DNA from: Halioglobus sp.
Lineage (GTDB): Bacteria > Pseudomonadota > Gammaproteobacteria > Pseudomonadales > Halieaceae
Length of the DNA stretch: 64,000 nucleotides
Assembly (NCBI GenBank): GCA_029246385.1
Contig: JAQWNG010000012.1
Span: forward strand, 1 to 64,000
Reading direction: 5' to 3'
How positions within the stretch are numbered: the stretch's first letter is position 1; each line of letters opens with the position of its first letter. The notes below the pieces were generated by a model that saw nothing but the letters and a program-made list of their open reading frames with translations, had not been told where the DNA came from and did no database searches. Made by a program: the position numbers and the translations under genes. Positions 33,626 to 44,127 of the stretch are shown piece after piece.

Positions 33626-34576
33626 ATGAATCGTTTTGACGCAGGGTCAACGACCGACCAGGTTATTGCGGGTATCTCGCTACAGGGAAAATGCGTTGTA
33701 GTGACAGGGGCTTCTTCTGGACTCGGGCAGGAGACCTGCCGGGTACTGGCTGCCGCGGGCGCGACTGTTCTTATGGTGGCACGTAATAAGGAGTCACTGG
33801 AGGGCGCTGCACTTGAAATTCGGCAGCAGCAACCGGAAGCGCAGTTGCTGACTCAAATCATGGACCTGGCAGACTTGGATAGCGTGCGCAGTGCGGCGGC
33901 GGCGATACTGCAGCAGGCGGATAAAATCCAGCTGCTGATTAATAATGCAGGTGTGATGGCCTGTCCGTTGATGCGAACTGCGCAGGGTTTTGAGATGCAA
34001 TTTGGCACTAATCATCTGGGTCACTTTCTGTTGACTGCGCTGCTGTCCCCCGCGCTGATTAGAGGCGCTCCGTGCAGGGTGATAAACCTTAGTTCTGCAG
34101 GCCATAAGTTTGGCCCCTTCAATTTCGACGACCCGGATTATCGCCAGCGCGAGTATGACAAGTGGCAGGCCTATGGAGAATCCAAGACGGCCAATATTTT
34201 GTTCTCTGTCGAATTGGATCGGCGCATGCGTGAGCGCGGCGTTCGTGCCTTCGCCGTCCATCCCGGTATGATTATGACCAATCTGGCCCGTCATTTGGAG
34301 CCAGCGGATATCACCGCGCTGATGGATCGATCTCCGTCAAGCGAGCCGCCAGCGTTTAAAACAGTAGAACAGGGCGCAGCGACGTCAGTGTGGGCGGCCG
34401 CAGCGGCCGGGCTTGCTGCCGAAGGTGGCCTCTATCTAGAGGACTGCCAAATTGCAACAGCAGCTGCGGGCGATGGTGTTAGAGGTTTCGAGCATTACGC
34501 TATCGATTCCGCTGCAGCTGAGCAGTTGTGGCTGTTGTCCGAGAATTTAGTGGGGCAGCCTTTCGCATCCACCTGA
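33626..34576 (+). CDS. Short-chain dehydrogenase, retinol-dehydrogenase-like
   Basis: 316 residues. GASSGLGQE at the cofactor loop, [15 protein letters not shown], a serine in INLSSAGH and YGESKTAN (the Tyr-x-x-x-Lys pair). The NHLGHF and LSSAGH pattern is typical of the retinol dehydrogenase/WW-oxidoreductase-like branch of SDRs. Substrate unknown. AGGAGA stands about 9 bases before ATG 33626. Confidence 0.9.
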   Translation: MNRFDAGSTTDQVIAGISLQGKCVVVTGASSGLGQETCRVLAAAGATVLMVARNKESLEGAALEIRQQQPEAQLLTQIMDLADLDSVRSAAAAILQQADKIQLLINNAGVMACPLMRTAQGFEMQFGTNHLGHFLLTALLSPALIRGAPCRVINLSSAGHKFGPFNFDDPDYRQREYDKWQAYGESKTANILFSVELDRRMRERGVRAFAVHPGMIMTNLARHLEPADITALMDRSPSSEPPAFKTVEQGAATSVWAAAAAGLAAEGGLYLEDCQIATAAAGDGVRGFEHYAIDSAAAEQLWLLSENLVGQPFAST

Positions 34577-34718
34577 ATTGAGGGCTGTCTCTTGGCTGTT
34601 GCTGCGAAGGCCTCTGGCGTTGGCACAGCGTAAAGGCCCAATGAAACGACTGGTAGCAGATAACCGCTTTAGGTACTCTACGTCATGCTCTTCATTCTTT
34701 AGGACAACACGCGGTACT

Positions 34719-36116
<1,398 letters not shown>

Positions 36117-36445
36117 TGCGAATGGGTTCGAGCTCGGCTAGAGCATCGCAGTGCGCGGCCTCTAGTGCTTGGCCGCAGAGCACACACAACACACGACGGC
36201 CGCGCACAACCGCGCGCGAGTCCCTCTCTGCGTGACCCGGCGAGTGTAAATAAGAGGTTTGGTAAAGTGAAGGACAACGACCTCAGCCTAAGGGAAGTGA
36301 CAATGCCCCAAAACCGTTTTTTGTCCTATGAGATTAATTCGCAGTCAGTAGCTACCGTTGCGTTCCGGTACTGCGGTCATGTTACGGTTGTGCTGCGCCA
36401 GGCTATAGTAATAGGTCGTGATTTCGGCAAGTACAGCACGATTAT
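36117..36445. other. Intergenic region with GC-rich stem-loop
   Basis: Between asnS and the convergent RNase II gene. A perfect 6-bp stem GCGGCC (36155-36160) / GGCCGC (36171-36176) with a 10-nt loop is flanked by GTGC/GCAC that can extend it. No T tract follows, so it is at best a weak intrinsic terminator. A CA-rich stretch lies just after it. No supported gene. Confidence 0.5.
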
Positions 36446-38419
36446 TTAGCTGTTTTCGATCGGTGTCTTCAATCCGCAACCGGTGATCGGTTTGAACAGG
36501 GTCTGGTAAATAATGTCTTCACTGACACCCGCAAAGTGGAGATCTACTGTTTGATCTAACTGAAATCGCCGGGTTGTGCTGGTGAGGCTGGCCGTCCATT
36601 TATCATAGCTAAACTTTTCCGGATCCTTGCGCAAATCGACAAAGCCGGTGAGTCCATTACTACTTAGTCGCACATTAAAGCCACTACTGGTCACATGGGT
36701 GACTGTTGCCTTGAAATTATCGCCATTATTCTTAGCTATTCTGCTCACGTAGTTGCTTGCCAGCCAGCGCTCCGCTTCTTGGGTGGCAGAGCGACTCATG
36801 GCAAGCCGTTGCGTTAATTCTGCCAATGTTTTGACATCGACGACTTGAGCCTTGTCACCGTTGAGGGCGGACTTAATTTGCAAATGCACTAAAAAGTCCG
36901 AGTACTTGCGCAAAGGGGAAGTGCAATTAGTGTAGCTAGGCAGCGCCATACCCATATGCGGGGACGGCTTGGTGGTCAGCACGGCACGCGTTAATAAGCG
37001 GTTGACCATAGTGCGCAGTGGCAGTGTCGACGCCGGTGCAGCAAGACCTCGCATGATGTCGCGATAGCCCGTCACGGTGTCGGTATCCAGCGCCGCCAAT
37101 TCAGGCGCATGCATCGTGAGGAATTTCTTGACCTCATCCCTGCGGTCGTCACGAAAGCCAGGATGTGAGACAAAGGGTCCGCTAGCATTGTGCTCCGTTA
37201 GGAAGCGCGCTGCACACTGATTAGCGGCCACCATGCATTCTTCTACGAGCTTTTGCGACAGGAGTTTTTCCGTAGGCTCGATGGTTTCAATTTGCTTGTC
37301 TTCGTTCAAAATCCAGCGGAAATCCTGCCGATCCTCTATGACTAGGCCGTGTTCTTCTCGCCGTGACCGCAGTGCTCGGTATACCTGATACAGCGTCTCC
37401 AGTGGCGTCGAATGGCTCATTAGCTCGTCGTACCGGCCACTGATGTAGCGATCGACTGCATAATAAGACAGCTTGCCTCGAGAGCGGACTGTGGCTTCTA
37501 TAAACTCGAAATCTCCCACTTCGCCGCTGTCAGTAACCGCAATTTTGCAAACTAGCGCGGCACGGTTTGCCCCCTCCGATAATGCGCAGGTATGCTGAGC
37601 AAGCTCTTCAGGCAGCATTGGCAGTACATTGCCGTGGAAATAGATGGATGTGCCACGGTCCGCCACATCACGGCGCAACTTGGAGTCGGCGTCAATGTAG
37701 GCGGTAGGGTCTGCGATAGCCACAAATAGCGTCCAGCCGTCATCGCTGATTTCAGCATACAGCGCATCATCTATATCTTGGGTTTTTGCTGAGTCTATAG
37801 AGACAAACTCGAGGTCGGTGAGATCCCTGCGCCTTTCTGTTTCCATCGGCTTGCAGTCGGATAATGTGTTTTTCAGTTCTTCTTTGCTTGCGCTGCTCCA
37901 CTGTGGAGCCAACCGATATTTGGCAATTGTATAGAGATTTTCAATGCCGGCCGTCGTGTCGTTGCCAATGACCGATAGCACTTTGGCTTGAGGCTTGCCG
38001 TCACGAATGGGATGGCGGTGAATGGCGCAGCGCAAGTAGTCGCCCTCATTTGCGCCATTAATGGCCGGCGGCGGGATAAAAAGCCAGCGGCTTAGATGGG
38101 ATAGATCGGGCTCCACAAATATAGCTTTACCCTTACGAACGCAGCGTCCGGTAAAGTCTGCCAGTGGGCTGCTCACCAGCTTTTCAATGTCGGCGATCGT
38201 TTTGTTGTCTTTGGTGGGCCGAATGCAGATCCTAACTCGGTCGCCAGGGAACACCTTGAGCATTTCCTGTGGCGGGATAAAAACTTCTCGGCCATCATCT
38301 AGAACGGCGAAGCCATATCGCGCTTGGGTACCTTTAACGATGGCTTCTGCGTACTCTTTTTCGGCCTCCATTTTAGACTTAAGGCCTTGCAGCTGTGAGA
38401 GAGTATCCTGATTGAGCAT
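36446..38419 (-). CDS. rnb: Exoribonuclease II (RNB family)
   Basis: 657 residues, close to E. coli RNase II (644). Cold-shock domains occupy about 20-180. The RNB domain has the catalytic aspartates in SIDSAKTQDIDDALY and FVAIADPTAYIDADS, then RGTSIYFHG and LPMLPEELAQHTCAL, with an S1 domain at the C terminus (KATVTHVTSSGFNVRLSSNG). The size and absence of a long lysine-rich tail favour RNase II over RNase R. Degrades RNA 3' to 5' in the cytoplasm. Confidence 0.9.
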   Translation of the reverse strand: MLNQDTLSQLQGLKSKMEAEKEYAEAIVKGTQARYGFAVLDDGREVFIPPQEMLKVFPGDRVRICIRPTKDNKTIADIEKLVSSPLADFTGRCVRKGKAIFVEPDLSHLSRWLFIPPPAINGANEGDYLRCAIHRHPIRDGKPQAKVLSVIGNDTTAGIENLYTIAKYRLAPQWSSASKEELKNTLSDCKPMETERRRDLTDLEFVSIDSAKTQDIDDALYAEISDDGWTLFVAIADPTAYIDADSKLRRDVADRGTSIYFHGNVLPMLPEELAQHTCALSEGANRAALVCKIAVTDSGEVGDFEFIEATVRSRGKLSYYAVDRYISGRYDELMSHSTPLETLYQVYRALRSRREEHGLVIEDRQDFRWILNEDKQIETIEPTEKLLSQKLVEECMVAANQCAARFLTEHNASGPFVSHPGFRDDRRDEVKKFLTMHAPELAALDTDTVTGYRDIMRGLAAPASTLPLRTMVNRLLTRAVLTTKPSPHMGMALPSYTNCTSPLRKYSDFLVHLQIKSALNGDKAQVVDVKTLAELTQRLAMSRSATQEAERWLASNYVSRIAKNNGDNFKATVTHVTSSGFNVRLSSNGLTGFVDLRKDPEKFSYDKWTASLTSTTRRFQLDQTVDLHFAGVSEDIIYQTLFKPITGCGLKTPIENS

Positions 38420-38829
38420 TTACGGGGCTACTTATACAACGTCTAGATTTGTATCCTAGCCGAAATCACAACTCCTGTCAGTGAGTTATAGTTGAATCTG
38501 CCAATCTGTGTCCAATTTTCCGCAACCCCATTGACAGTCGTGTGCGTCGCGCTTAATACTCAATACAACGCTAGTGCAATTGACCGAGGCGTGACTTTGA
38601 TGATATCCCGAAGGCTAGGTAATCTGACTGTTGCAGATTATCGAGCGTGTCGTGACAGGTACCAAAACGCCGCCAGTAATTCTTTGCAGCTGGGGTTTGT
38701 TACGCCCCCTAACGCCGCCCCACTATTATCGTTACTCTCCTTTCACTGTAGTACCCGACCGGACGCATCGGGCATACGGCAACACTTAGTCCGCCCAACC
38801 TTTTATACCATTATTATGAGGATTCTTTT
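38420..38829. other. 410-bp intergenic region upstream of phoH-like gene
   Basis: Divergent gap between rnb and the PIN-PhoH gene. It holds a good promoter candidate at 38531-38560 (separate entry). The remaining roughly 260 bp up to the PhoH start would be a long leader. A 113-codon frame from 38492 has no ribosome-binding site or family match and I do not call it. Confidence 0.5.
38531..38560 (+). promoter_or_regulatory. Sigma-70-like promoter candidate
   Basis: TTGACA at 38531-38536 is a perfect -35 box. AATACT at 38555-38560 (18-nt spacer) or TAATAC at 38554-38559 (17-nt spacer) can serve as a moderate -10. It points towards the PIN-PhoH gene, about 260 bases downstream. Confidence 0.45.
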
Positions 38830-40272
38830 ATGAGCTCAGGTTCTTCGCTGCGTTTAGAGAGCGCCACATCCCTTAAACCCGCTATTAGGAGAACGTATGT
38901 ACTGGATACGAATGTCTTACTTCATGACCCCATGGCTGTCACGGCCTTTAAGCAACATCACTTAGTCATTCCCATGACCGTATTGGAGGAGCTCGATCAC
39001 ATCAAAGACCGGCATGAAAAAACGGTAAGTCGTGAGGCGCGTATCGCCATAAAGATGATTGATAAAGTTGTGGAGTCCGCTTCGCCACAGGAAATCCAGT
39101 CCGGGGTGACGATCCCTGGGTCTGCTCTGGAGGGATACCCTGCGGGCACATTAGCCATTTATCCGGATCAGCGGTTAAGTCCGAGTAACGATGTGCCCTA
39201 TCTCGACGGGACGCAGGATCAAGCTAATGATAACCGGATAATTAACGTCGCGTTAAAGCTACAGGCGGAAAATCCTAGGGAATTTGTCTGTCTCGTAACC
39301 AAAGATATTAATATGCGTATCAAGGCAAAGGGCTCCGGGCTTATGGAGGTAGAGGACTACCGGCGTGATCGCGTACTGGATGATATAGACTTGTTGGCAA
39401 GCGGTTATGAGCGCATAAAGGGCGACTTTTGGTCAACTATTAGTGAGGTGGACACATTGCGTGAGGGTGACTGCACGCTCCATCGTATTCCCTTGAAATC
39501 TTTGCCTCAGGCCTACCCTAATATGTTTCTCTATGATGATCGGGAATTCATGGCGTTTGTGAAACGGGTAGATACGAACTATATTTACCTGCGGTGTGAT
39601 AGCCGCGATAATTTAATGAATAGGCGTTTTTGGGGACTGGCGCCGCGCAACCTAGAGCAGGCCATGGCGATGTCTCTGTTGCATGACGATGGTGTCGATA
39701 TGACGGTGATGACGGGCCCTGCAGGTTCTGGCAAGACTCTCCTAGCGCTTGCGTATGGTCTGCATGCAATCCTAGAGCAAGGCAAATTCAGTAAATTGAT
39801 CGTGGCCCGATCGACGCCACCTATTGCGGAAGAAATCGGTTTTTTGCCTGGTACGGAAGAAGAGAAGATGGCCCCTTGGTTGGCCGCCTTCGACGATAAT
39901 CTCGAGATATTGCACGGGTCAGACGAGTCTTGCCATGGCAGCATCAACTACGTGAAAGAGCGTGCGCATATTCAGTTTAAATCGCTAAACTTTATGCGCG
40001 GACGTTCTTTTAATAACGCCTATATTATTATCGATGAAGCTCAAGGTTTGACCCAATTTCAGCTCAAGTCCGTGATCAGCCGAGTGGGTGCAGATTCAAA
40101 AATAGTGGTACTGGGCAACTTGGCCCAAATTGACAACAAGTATATTTCGCCGCTCACATCTGGCCTGACATATCTTGTTGAGAAGAGCAAAGCCTTCCCC
40201 CATGCAGGCATAATGCACGTCAACGGTATTGTCCGCTCTCGATTGGCGGCGTTTGCGGAGGAAAATTTGTAG
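38830..40272 (+). CDS. PIN domain-PhoH ATPase fusion (PhoH2-like)
   Basis: 480 residues. The N-terminal PIN nuclease domain has YVLDTNVLLHDP and the acidic EELDHIKD, with VTKDINMRIKA later. The C-terminal PhoH ATPase has Walker A GPAGSGKT (about 296-303) and Walker B AYIIIDEAQ. PIN-PhoH proteins are RNA helicase/nucleases (PhoH2 type). No partner antitoxin gene is visible upstream. GAGGA is about 7 bases before ATG 38830. Confidence 0.93.
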   Translation: MSSGSSLRLESATSLKPAIRRTYVLDTNVLLHDPMAVTAFKQHHLVIPMTVLEELDHIKDRHEKTVSREARIAIKMIDKVVESASPQEIQSGVTIPGSALEGYPAGTLAIYPDQRLSPSNDVPYLDGTQDQANDNRIINVALKLQAENPREFVCLVTKDINMRIKAKGSGLMEVEDYRRDRVLDDIDLLASGYERIKGDFWSTISEVDTLREGDCTLHRIPLKSLPQAYPNMFLYDDREFMAFVKRVDTNYIYLRCDSRDNLMNRRFWGLAPRNLEQAMAMSLLHDDGVDMTVMTGPAGSGKTLLALAYGLHAILEQGKFSKLIVARSTPPIAEEIGFLPGTEEEKMAPWLAAFDDNLEILHGSDESCHGSINYVKERAHIQFKSLNFMRGRSFNNAYIIIDEAQGLTQFQLKSVISRVGADSKIVVLGNLAQIDNKYISPLTSGLTYLVEKSKAFPHAGIMHVNGIVRSRLAAFAEENL

Positions 40273-40315
40273 GATAGAGCGGGCGGTTCCAATGTAACAG
40301 GGCCGCCAATCAAGC

Positions 40316-40321
40316 TATACT
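40316..40321 (+). promoter_or_regulatory. -10-like box immediately before psd
   Basis: TATACT ends 5 bases before the psd ATG at 40327. Transcription from it would begin at or beside the start codon, giving a leaderless mRNA. No -35 box of quality is seen (TGTAAC region upstream), so the call is tentative. Confidence 0.3.
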
Positions 40322-40326
40322 AGCAT

Positions 40327-41175
40327 ATGGATAAATTTTTCATTTTGTTTCAAAACATCGTGCCGCAGCACCTGTTGTCACGGTGCACGGGTATTCTCGC
40401 TGAGCTGCGTTATCCTGTATGGTTAAAGAATTGGTTGATTAGGCAATTCGTTCAGGTCTTTGCCGTCGATATGTCAGAGGCGGCGGAGCCCGACTACACC
40501 CGCTATGTCTGTTTCAATGAATTTTTCACTAGGCCTCTAATCAACGGAGCGCGCCCACTTGCAAAAGCAGATATTCTCTGTCCCGCTGACGGCGCGATCA
40601 GTCAATTGGGTAAGATCTCTAATGATATGTTGTTTCAGGCGAAGGGCCGCTACTTTTCGACCGAGGACTTATTGGGCGGCGATGAAATCCGAGCGGCGCA
40701 ATTTAACGGCGGTCAGTTTGCCACGCTGTATCTTTCACCGAAGGATTATCATCGTGTGCACATGCCAGTGGCAGGCCGGTTGACTGCGACTCGCTACATT
40801 CCAGGCCAATTATTTTCTGTTAATGGCGTCACGGCTGAAAACGTGGACCGACTCTTTGCTCGCAATGAACGTCTGGTTTGTCACTTCGATACCGAGTTCG
40901 GCCCCATGGCGATGGTATTGGTGGGCGCAATGGTGGTTGCTGGTATTGAGACGGTATGGTCAAAACGTGTGGCGCCGCCGTCAAAGCGCCCTGTGTCAGT
41001 GGATTATGTTGATTTGCCTGCGTCGGTGGAGCTAGCGCAGGGCGATGAGATGGGTCGATTCATGTTGGGGTCTACCGTCATTTTGTTGTTTCCTAGCGAT
41101 GTTGTAACCTTTGGCGAGCACTATGAAGCTGGAACGTTGACTCGTATGGGAGAATCATTGGGTTCACTCCAGTAG
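40327..41175 (+). CDS. psd: Phosphatidylserine decarboxylase proenzyme
   Basis: 282 residues. The self-cleavage site LGST lies in GRFMLGSTVILLFP, with Ser249 becoming the pyruvoyl group. Family features FNEFFTRPL, CPADGAISQLG, SPKDYHRVHMP and NERLVCHFDTEFG are present. Makes phosphatidylethanolamine at the inner membrane. The start fits E. coli Psd residue for residue, yet no ribosome-binding site precedes it. Confidence 0.96.
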   Translation: MDKFFILFQNIVPQHLLSRCTGILAELRYPVWLKNWLIRQFVQVFAVDMSEAAEPDYTRYVCFNEFFTRPLINGARPLAKADILCPADGAISQLGKISNDMLFQAKGRYFSTEDLLGGDEIRAAQFNGGQFATLYLSPKDYHRVHMPVAGRLTATRYIPGQLFSVNGVTAENVDRLFARNERLVCHFDTEFGPMAMVLVGAMVVAGIETVWSKRVAPPSKRPVSVDYVDLPASVELAQGDEMGRFMLGSTVILLFPSDVVTFGEHYEAGTLTRMGESLGSLQ

Positions 41176-41267
41176 CGCTGGCGCTAGCGTATTTGAGTGC
41201 TATAACAGTCGCGAATGCGTACCTTACAAGCATCAGACCCGTTGCGAGTTCATTTTTACAGTGCTCT

Positions 41268-42281
41268 TTAAGCCTCCTCTAAACTGGTCACAATACTGCG
41301 GTAACTAGTTAGGCGTCGTGCGCTTATTGCGCCTGACTCTGCGGCTTTAAGTATCGCGCATCCGGGTTCATGGTCATGCTGACAATCGCGAAACTTACAG
41401 TTGCCCAGCAGCGGAAGAAATTCTCGAAAACCTTGTTCTACCTGCTCCTTACTCATATGCCACAAACCAAACTCACGAATGCCTGGTGAATCGATGAGCG
41501 TGCCACCGCAGGTTAAGTGTAGTAATTGCGCAGTGGTCGTGGTGTGAGTGCCCTTTTGTGTGGCTTCCGACAGTGCACCCACCCGGATATCGGCGTCTGG
41601 CAGCAAGACATTGACCAGCGAGGACTTTCCAACCCCCGATTGACCCACAAATACGCTAGTGCGTTCGCGCAGGGCGCTGTGTAATTCCGTCAGCTCACTG
41701 TCCTCGATTGACGTGCGCAGTACCCGATACCCAAGGGAGGGGTAAATCGCTAGCAGTTCAGCTAGTGATTGCTTCAGGTCCGGATCTGAATCCAGTAAAT
41801 CCATCTTGTTCAGCAGAATGACGGGTTCGATCCCTACAGCCTCGGCCGCCACGAGATAGCGATCGATGAGATTGGCATAGGGCTGTGGAGCGGGGGCAAC
41901 CACCAGCACAATTTGATCGATATTGGCTGCGACAGGTTTCAGTCTGCCATAGGGGTCGGGTCGCGAGAGCACACTGTGGCGTTCATGCTGCGCCACCACG
42001 ACGCCCATCGGATCGCCATTGCACCACACAACCCTGTCTCCGGTGACCAGACCTTGCAGATTTGCGCGGAGATGGCAGCGCTGACTTTCGCCCGGTGCGG
42101 ACTCGACCGCAACCTGAGTGCCGTAGTGAGCAACAACCAGCCCTTCCTGTTCTGGACCCAATTCACCACCGGTGAGCGCTTCGCGCGCGTCAGTATCCCG
42201 ACGGGCGGAACGTTTTGCACGCTCGTCCTGAATCTTTTCGATGCGCCATGCCTGTTGCCGACTGAGTTTGCGTTTACTCAT
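41268..42281 (-). CDS. rsgA: Ribosome small-subunit biogenesis GTPase RsgA
   Basis: 337 residues from ATG 42281 ([18 protein letters not shown]). An OB domain is followed by a circularly permuted GTPase: G4 LLNKMDLL comes first, then G1 [13 protein letters not shown]2 [10 protein letters not shown] and G3 [11 protein letters not shown] zinc-binding Cys/His region follows ([14 protein letters not shown]). Acts late in 30S assembly. The frame runs on to 42389, but that extension lies in the divergent promoter region and overlaps orn. Confidence 0.96.
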   Translation of the reverse strand: MSKRKLSRQQAWRIEKIQDERAKRSARRDTDAREALTGGELGPEQEGLVVAHYGTQVAVESAPGESQRCHLRANLQGLVTGDRVVWCNGDPMGVVVAQHERHSVLSRPDPYGRLKPVAANIDQIVLVVAPAPQPYANLIDRYLVAAEAVGIEPVILLNKMDLLDSDPDLKQSLAELLAIYPSLGYRVLRTSIEDSELTELHSALRERTSVFVGQSGVGKSSLVNVLLPDADIRVGALSEATQKGTHTTTTAQLLHLTCGGTLIDSPGIREFGLWHMSKEQVEQGFREFLPLLGNCKFRDCQHDHEPGCAILKAAESGAISARRLTSYRSIVTSLEEA

Positions 42282-42366
42282 GGCGCCATTATTGGGTGAC
42301 AGGCTTGGTCTGTCGAGACAATTTGTTACACTATGTATCTTAGGAACGGGTTCGGACAAACAGGCC

Positions 42367-42912
42367 ATGCGCAGCGCCAGCAATCTCATCTGGGTAGATT
42401 TGGAAATGACCGGTCTAAAACCGCAACAGGATGTGGTGATTGAGATCGCAACGATCGTGACTGATTCCGAGCTTAATACGTTAGCCGAGGGGCCGGTGAT
42501 CGCAATTTATCAGAGTGATGCCATTCTCAATGGTATGGACGACTGGAACACGATGCACCACAATCGCTCGGGTCTGGTGGATAGGGTGAAGGCTAGTAAA
42601 TACGATGCAGAGCGAACCGAACAAGAAACCATTGAGTTTCTCAACTTATGGGTTCCCTCGGGAGCGTCTCCCATGTGCGGCAATACGATCTGCCAGGATC
42701 GGCGGTTTATGGCGCGTCTACTGCCGCAGTTGGAAGCCTATTTTCACTACCGTAATCTGGATGTAAGTACCCTCAAAATACTCATGCAACGCTGGCGGCC
42801 GGAGCTAGCATCGGGTTTCGTCAAGACTGGCACGCATCAGGCGCTGGAAGATATTCGCGAGTCCATCAATGAGTTGCGCTATTACAGAGAGCATTTTCTT
42901 AGACTGGAATAA
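42367..42912 (+). CDS. orn: Oligoribonuclease
   Basis: 181 residues, the same as E. coli Orn. DEDDh exonuclease motifs: [21 protein letters not shown] and the C-terminal [15 protein letters not shown]. Degrades 2-5-nt RNA and pGpG from cyclic-di-GMP turnover. ATG 42367 begins the family match. It is divergent from rsgA (85 bp) and its end overlaps queG by 14 bp. Confidence 0.97.
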   Translation: MRSASNLIWVDLEMTGLKPQQDVVIEIATIVTDSELNTLAEGPVIAIYQSDAILNGMDDWNTMHHNRSGLVDRVKASKYDAERTEQETIEFLNLWVPSGASPMCGNTICQDRRFMARLLPQLEAYFHYRNLDVSTLKILMQRWRPELASGFVKTGTHQALEDIRESINELRYYREHFLRLE

Positions 42913-43999
42913 CGCCCTGCTGCTGCAGTGCCCAGACGACATGCTCTCGTACCAGAGGGGATGAATGGCTGCGTCGTAGCAGCAGGGCATCGATCACCGC
43001 GGCCGACTTTGGTGCATTCCCCAGTGCGACTGCTAGATTGCGCAGCCAGCGTTCATGGCCGATTCGACGGATTGCCGACCCTTCGGTTTTTGCCAGAAAT
43101 GTCGCCTCATCCCACAACATTAGTTCTATTAGATCGGCATCCGCTAACCCATGTCTGGGCTGGAAGTCGCGCTCGTCTGTCGCCTGCGCGAACTTGTTCC
43201 ATGGGCAGCACAACTGACAGTCGTCGCAGCCGAAGATACGATTACCCATCAAGGGTCGCAATGCAGTATCGATGCTACCGCGATGCTCGATAGTCAAATA
43301 GGAAATACATTTACGAGCATCCAGTTGAAATGCTCCTGTGAAGGCGTCCGTTGGACAAATGTCCAGACATGTTGTGCAGGTGCCGCAATGTTTGCTGCCC
43401 TGCGGTGTATCGACTGGTAGTGGCAGGTTGGTGTAGATTTCCCCTAAAAAAAACCATGACCCCGCTTCGGCATTAATTAGCATCGCATTTTTGGCGATCC
43501 AGCCCAATCCTGCCTGCTCGGCAATTGCGCGCTCCAGCACTGGAGCACTGTCGACGAAGGCACGATAATCACCCCCTCCGACCTCTTTTTCAATACGACT
43601 TGCAAGCTGTGACAGGCGTTTGCGAATCAATTTGTGGTAATCACGCCCCAATGCGTAGCGGGAGATATAGCCTTTTTGCGGTGAGGCTAGCACCTCAACT
43701 GCCTGGGTGTCTGTTTCAAGGTAGTCCATGCGCAGCGCAATAACACGCAGTGTTCCCGGTACCAGGTCCTGTGGCCGGGAGCGCTTGCTGCCGTGGCGCG
43801 CCATATAATCCATGCTGCCGTGATAGCCTGCTTCTAGCCATTTTTCCAAGTAGGCTTCATGTTCGCCTAGGTCAATGCCAGTAACGCCGAGTTGCTGAAA
43901 TCCGAGTTCGGTGGCCCATTGCCGAATTTTTTGCGACAGCGCCTCCAGTTCCTGCGATGTAAGTTGTTGGGGCAATTTACTACGACCATTGATTAGCAT
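42899..43999 (-). CDS. queG: Epoxyqueuosine reductase
   Basis: 366 residues. Two 4Fe-4S motifs, [12 protein letters not shown] and [10 protein letters not shown], plus the cobalamin-domain features [14 protein letters not shown] and [20 protein letters not shown]. Converts epoxyqueuosine to queuosine in tRNA wobble position 34. Divergent from the nnr gene, as in many gammaproteobacteria. Confidence 0.96.
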   Translation of the reverse strand: MLINGRSKLPQQLTSQELEALSQKIRQWATELGFQQLGVTGIDLGEHEAYLEKWLEAGYHGSMDYMARHGSKRSRPQDLVPGTLRVIALRMDYLETDTQAVEVLASPQKGYISRYALGRDYHKLIRKRLSQLASRIEKEVGGGDYRAFVDSAPVLERAIAEQAGLGWIAKNAMLINAEAGSWFFLGEIYTNLPLPVDTPQGSKHCGTCTTCLDICPTDAFTGAFQLDARKCISYLTIEHRGSIDTALRPLMGNRIFGCDDCQLCCPWNKFAQATDERDFQPRHGLADADLIELMLWDEATFLAKTEGSAIRRIGHERWLRNLAVALGNAPKSAAVIDALLLRRSHSSPLVREHVVWALQQQGVIPV

Positions 44000-44127
44000 C
44001 TAGGTATAATTCTGCCAGAACTGGGTGTCGTATGTGCTTCTTTTTATTGCTTTGTTACAGCGGCGAGCGGTAGGAAGAAAACGCACGGCAAGTACGATCA
44101 AAAAGTTGGGTGATTTGGGCGATAAAG

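Noticed and set aside
36165-36449. 94-codon open frame between asnS and rnb
   Set aside because: Low-complexity beginning, covers the stem-loop, no family signal.
38492-38833. 113-codon open frame upstream of the PIN-PhoH gene
   Set aside because: It starts upstream of the best promoter, has no ribosome-binding site and no recognisable domain.
41173-41186. Short palindrome TAGCGC/GCGCTA at the psd stop codon
   Set aside because: Only a 2-base loop and no T tract; too short to support a terminator or operator.
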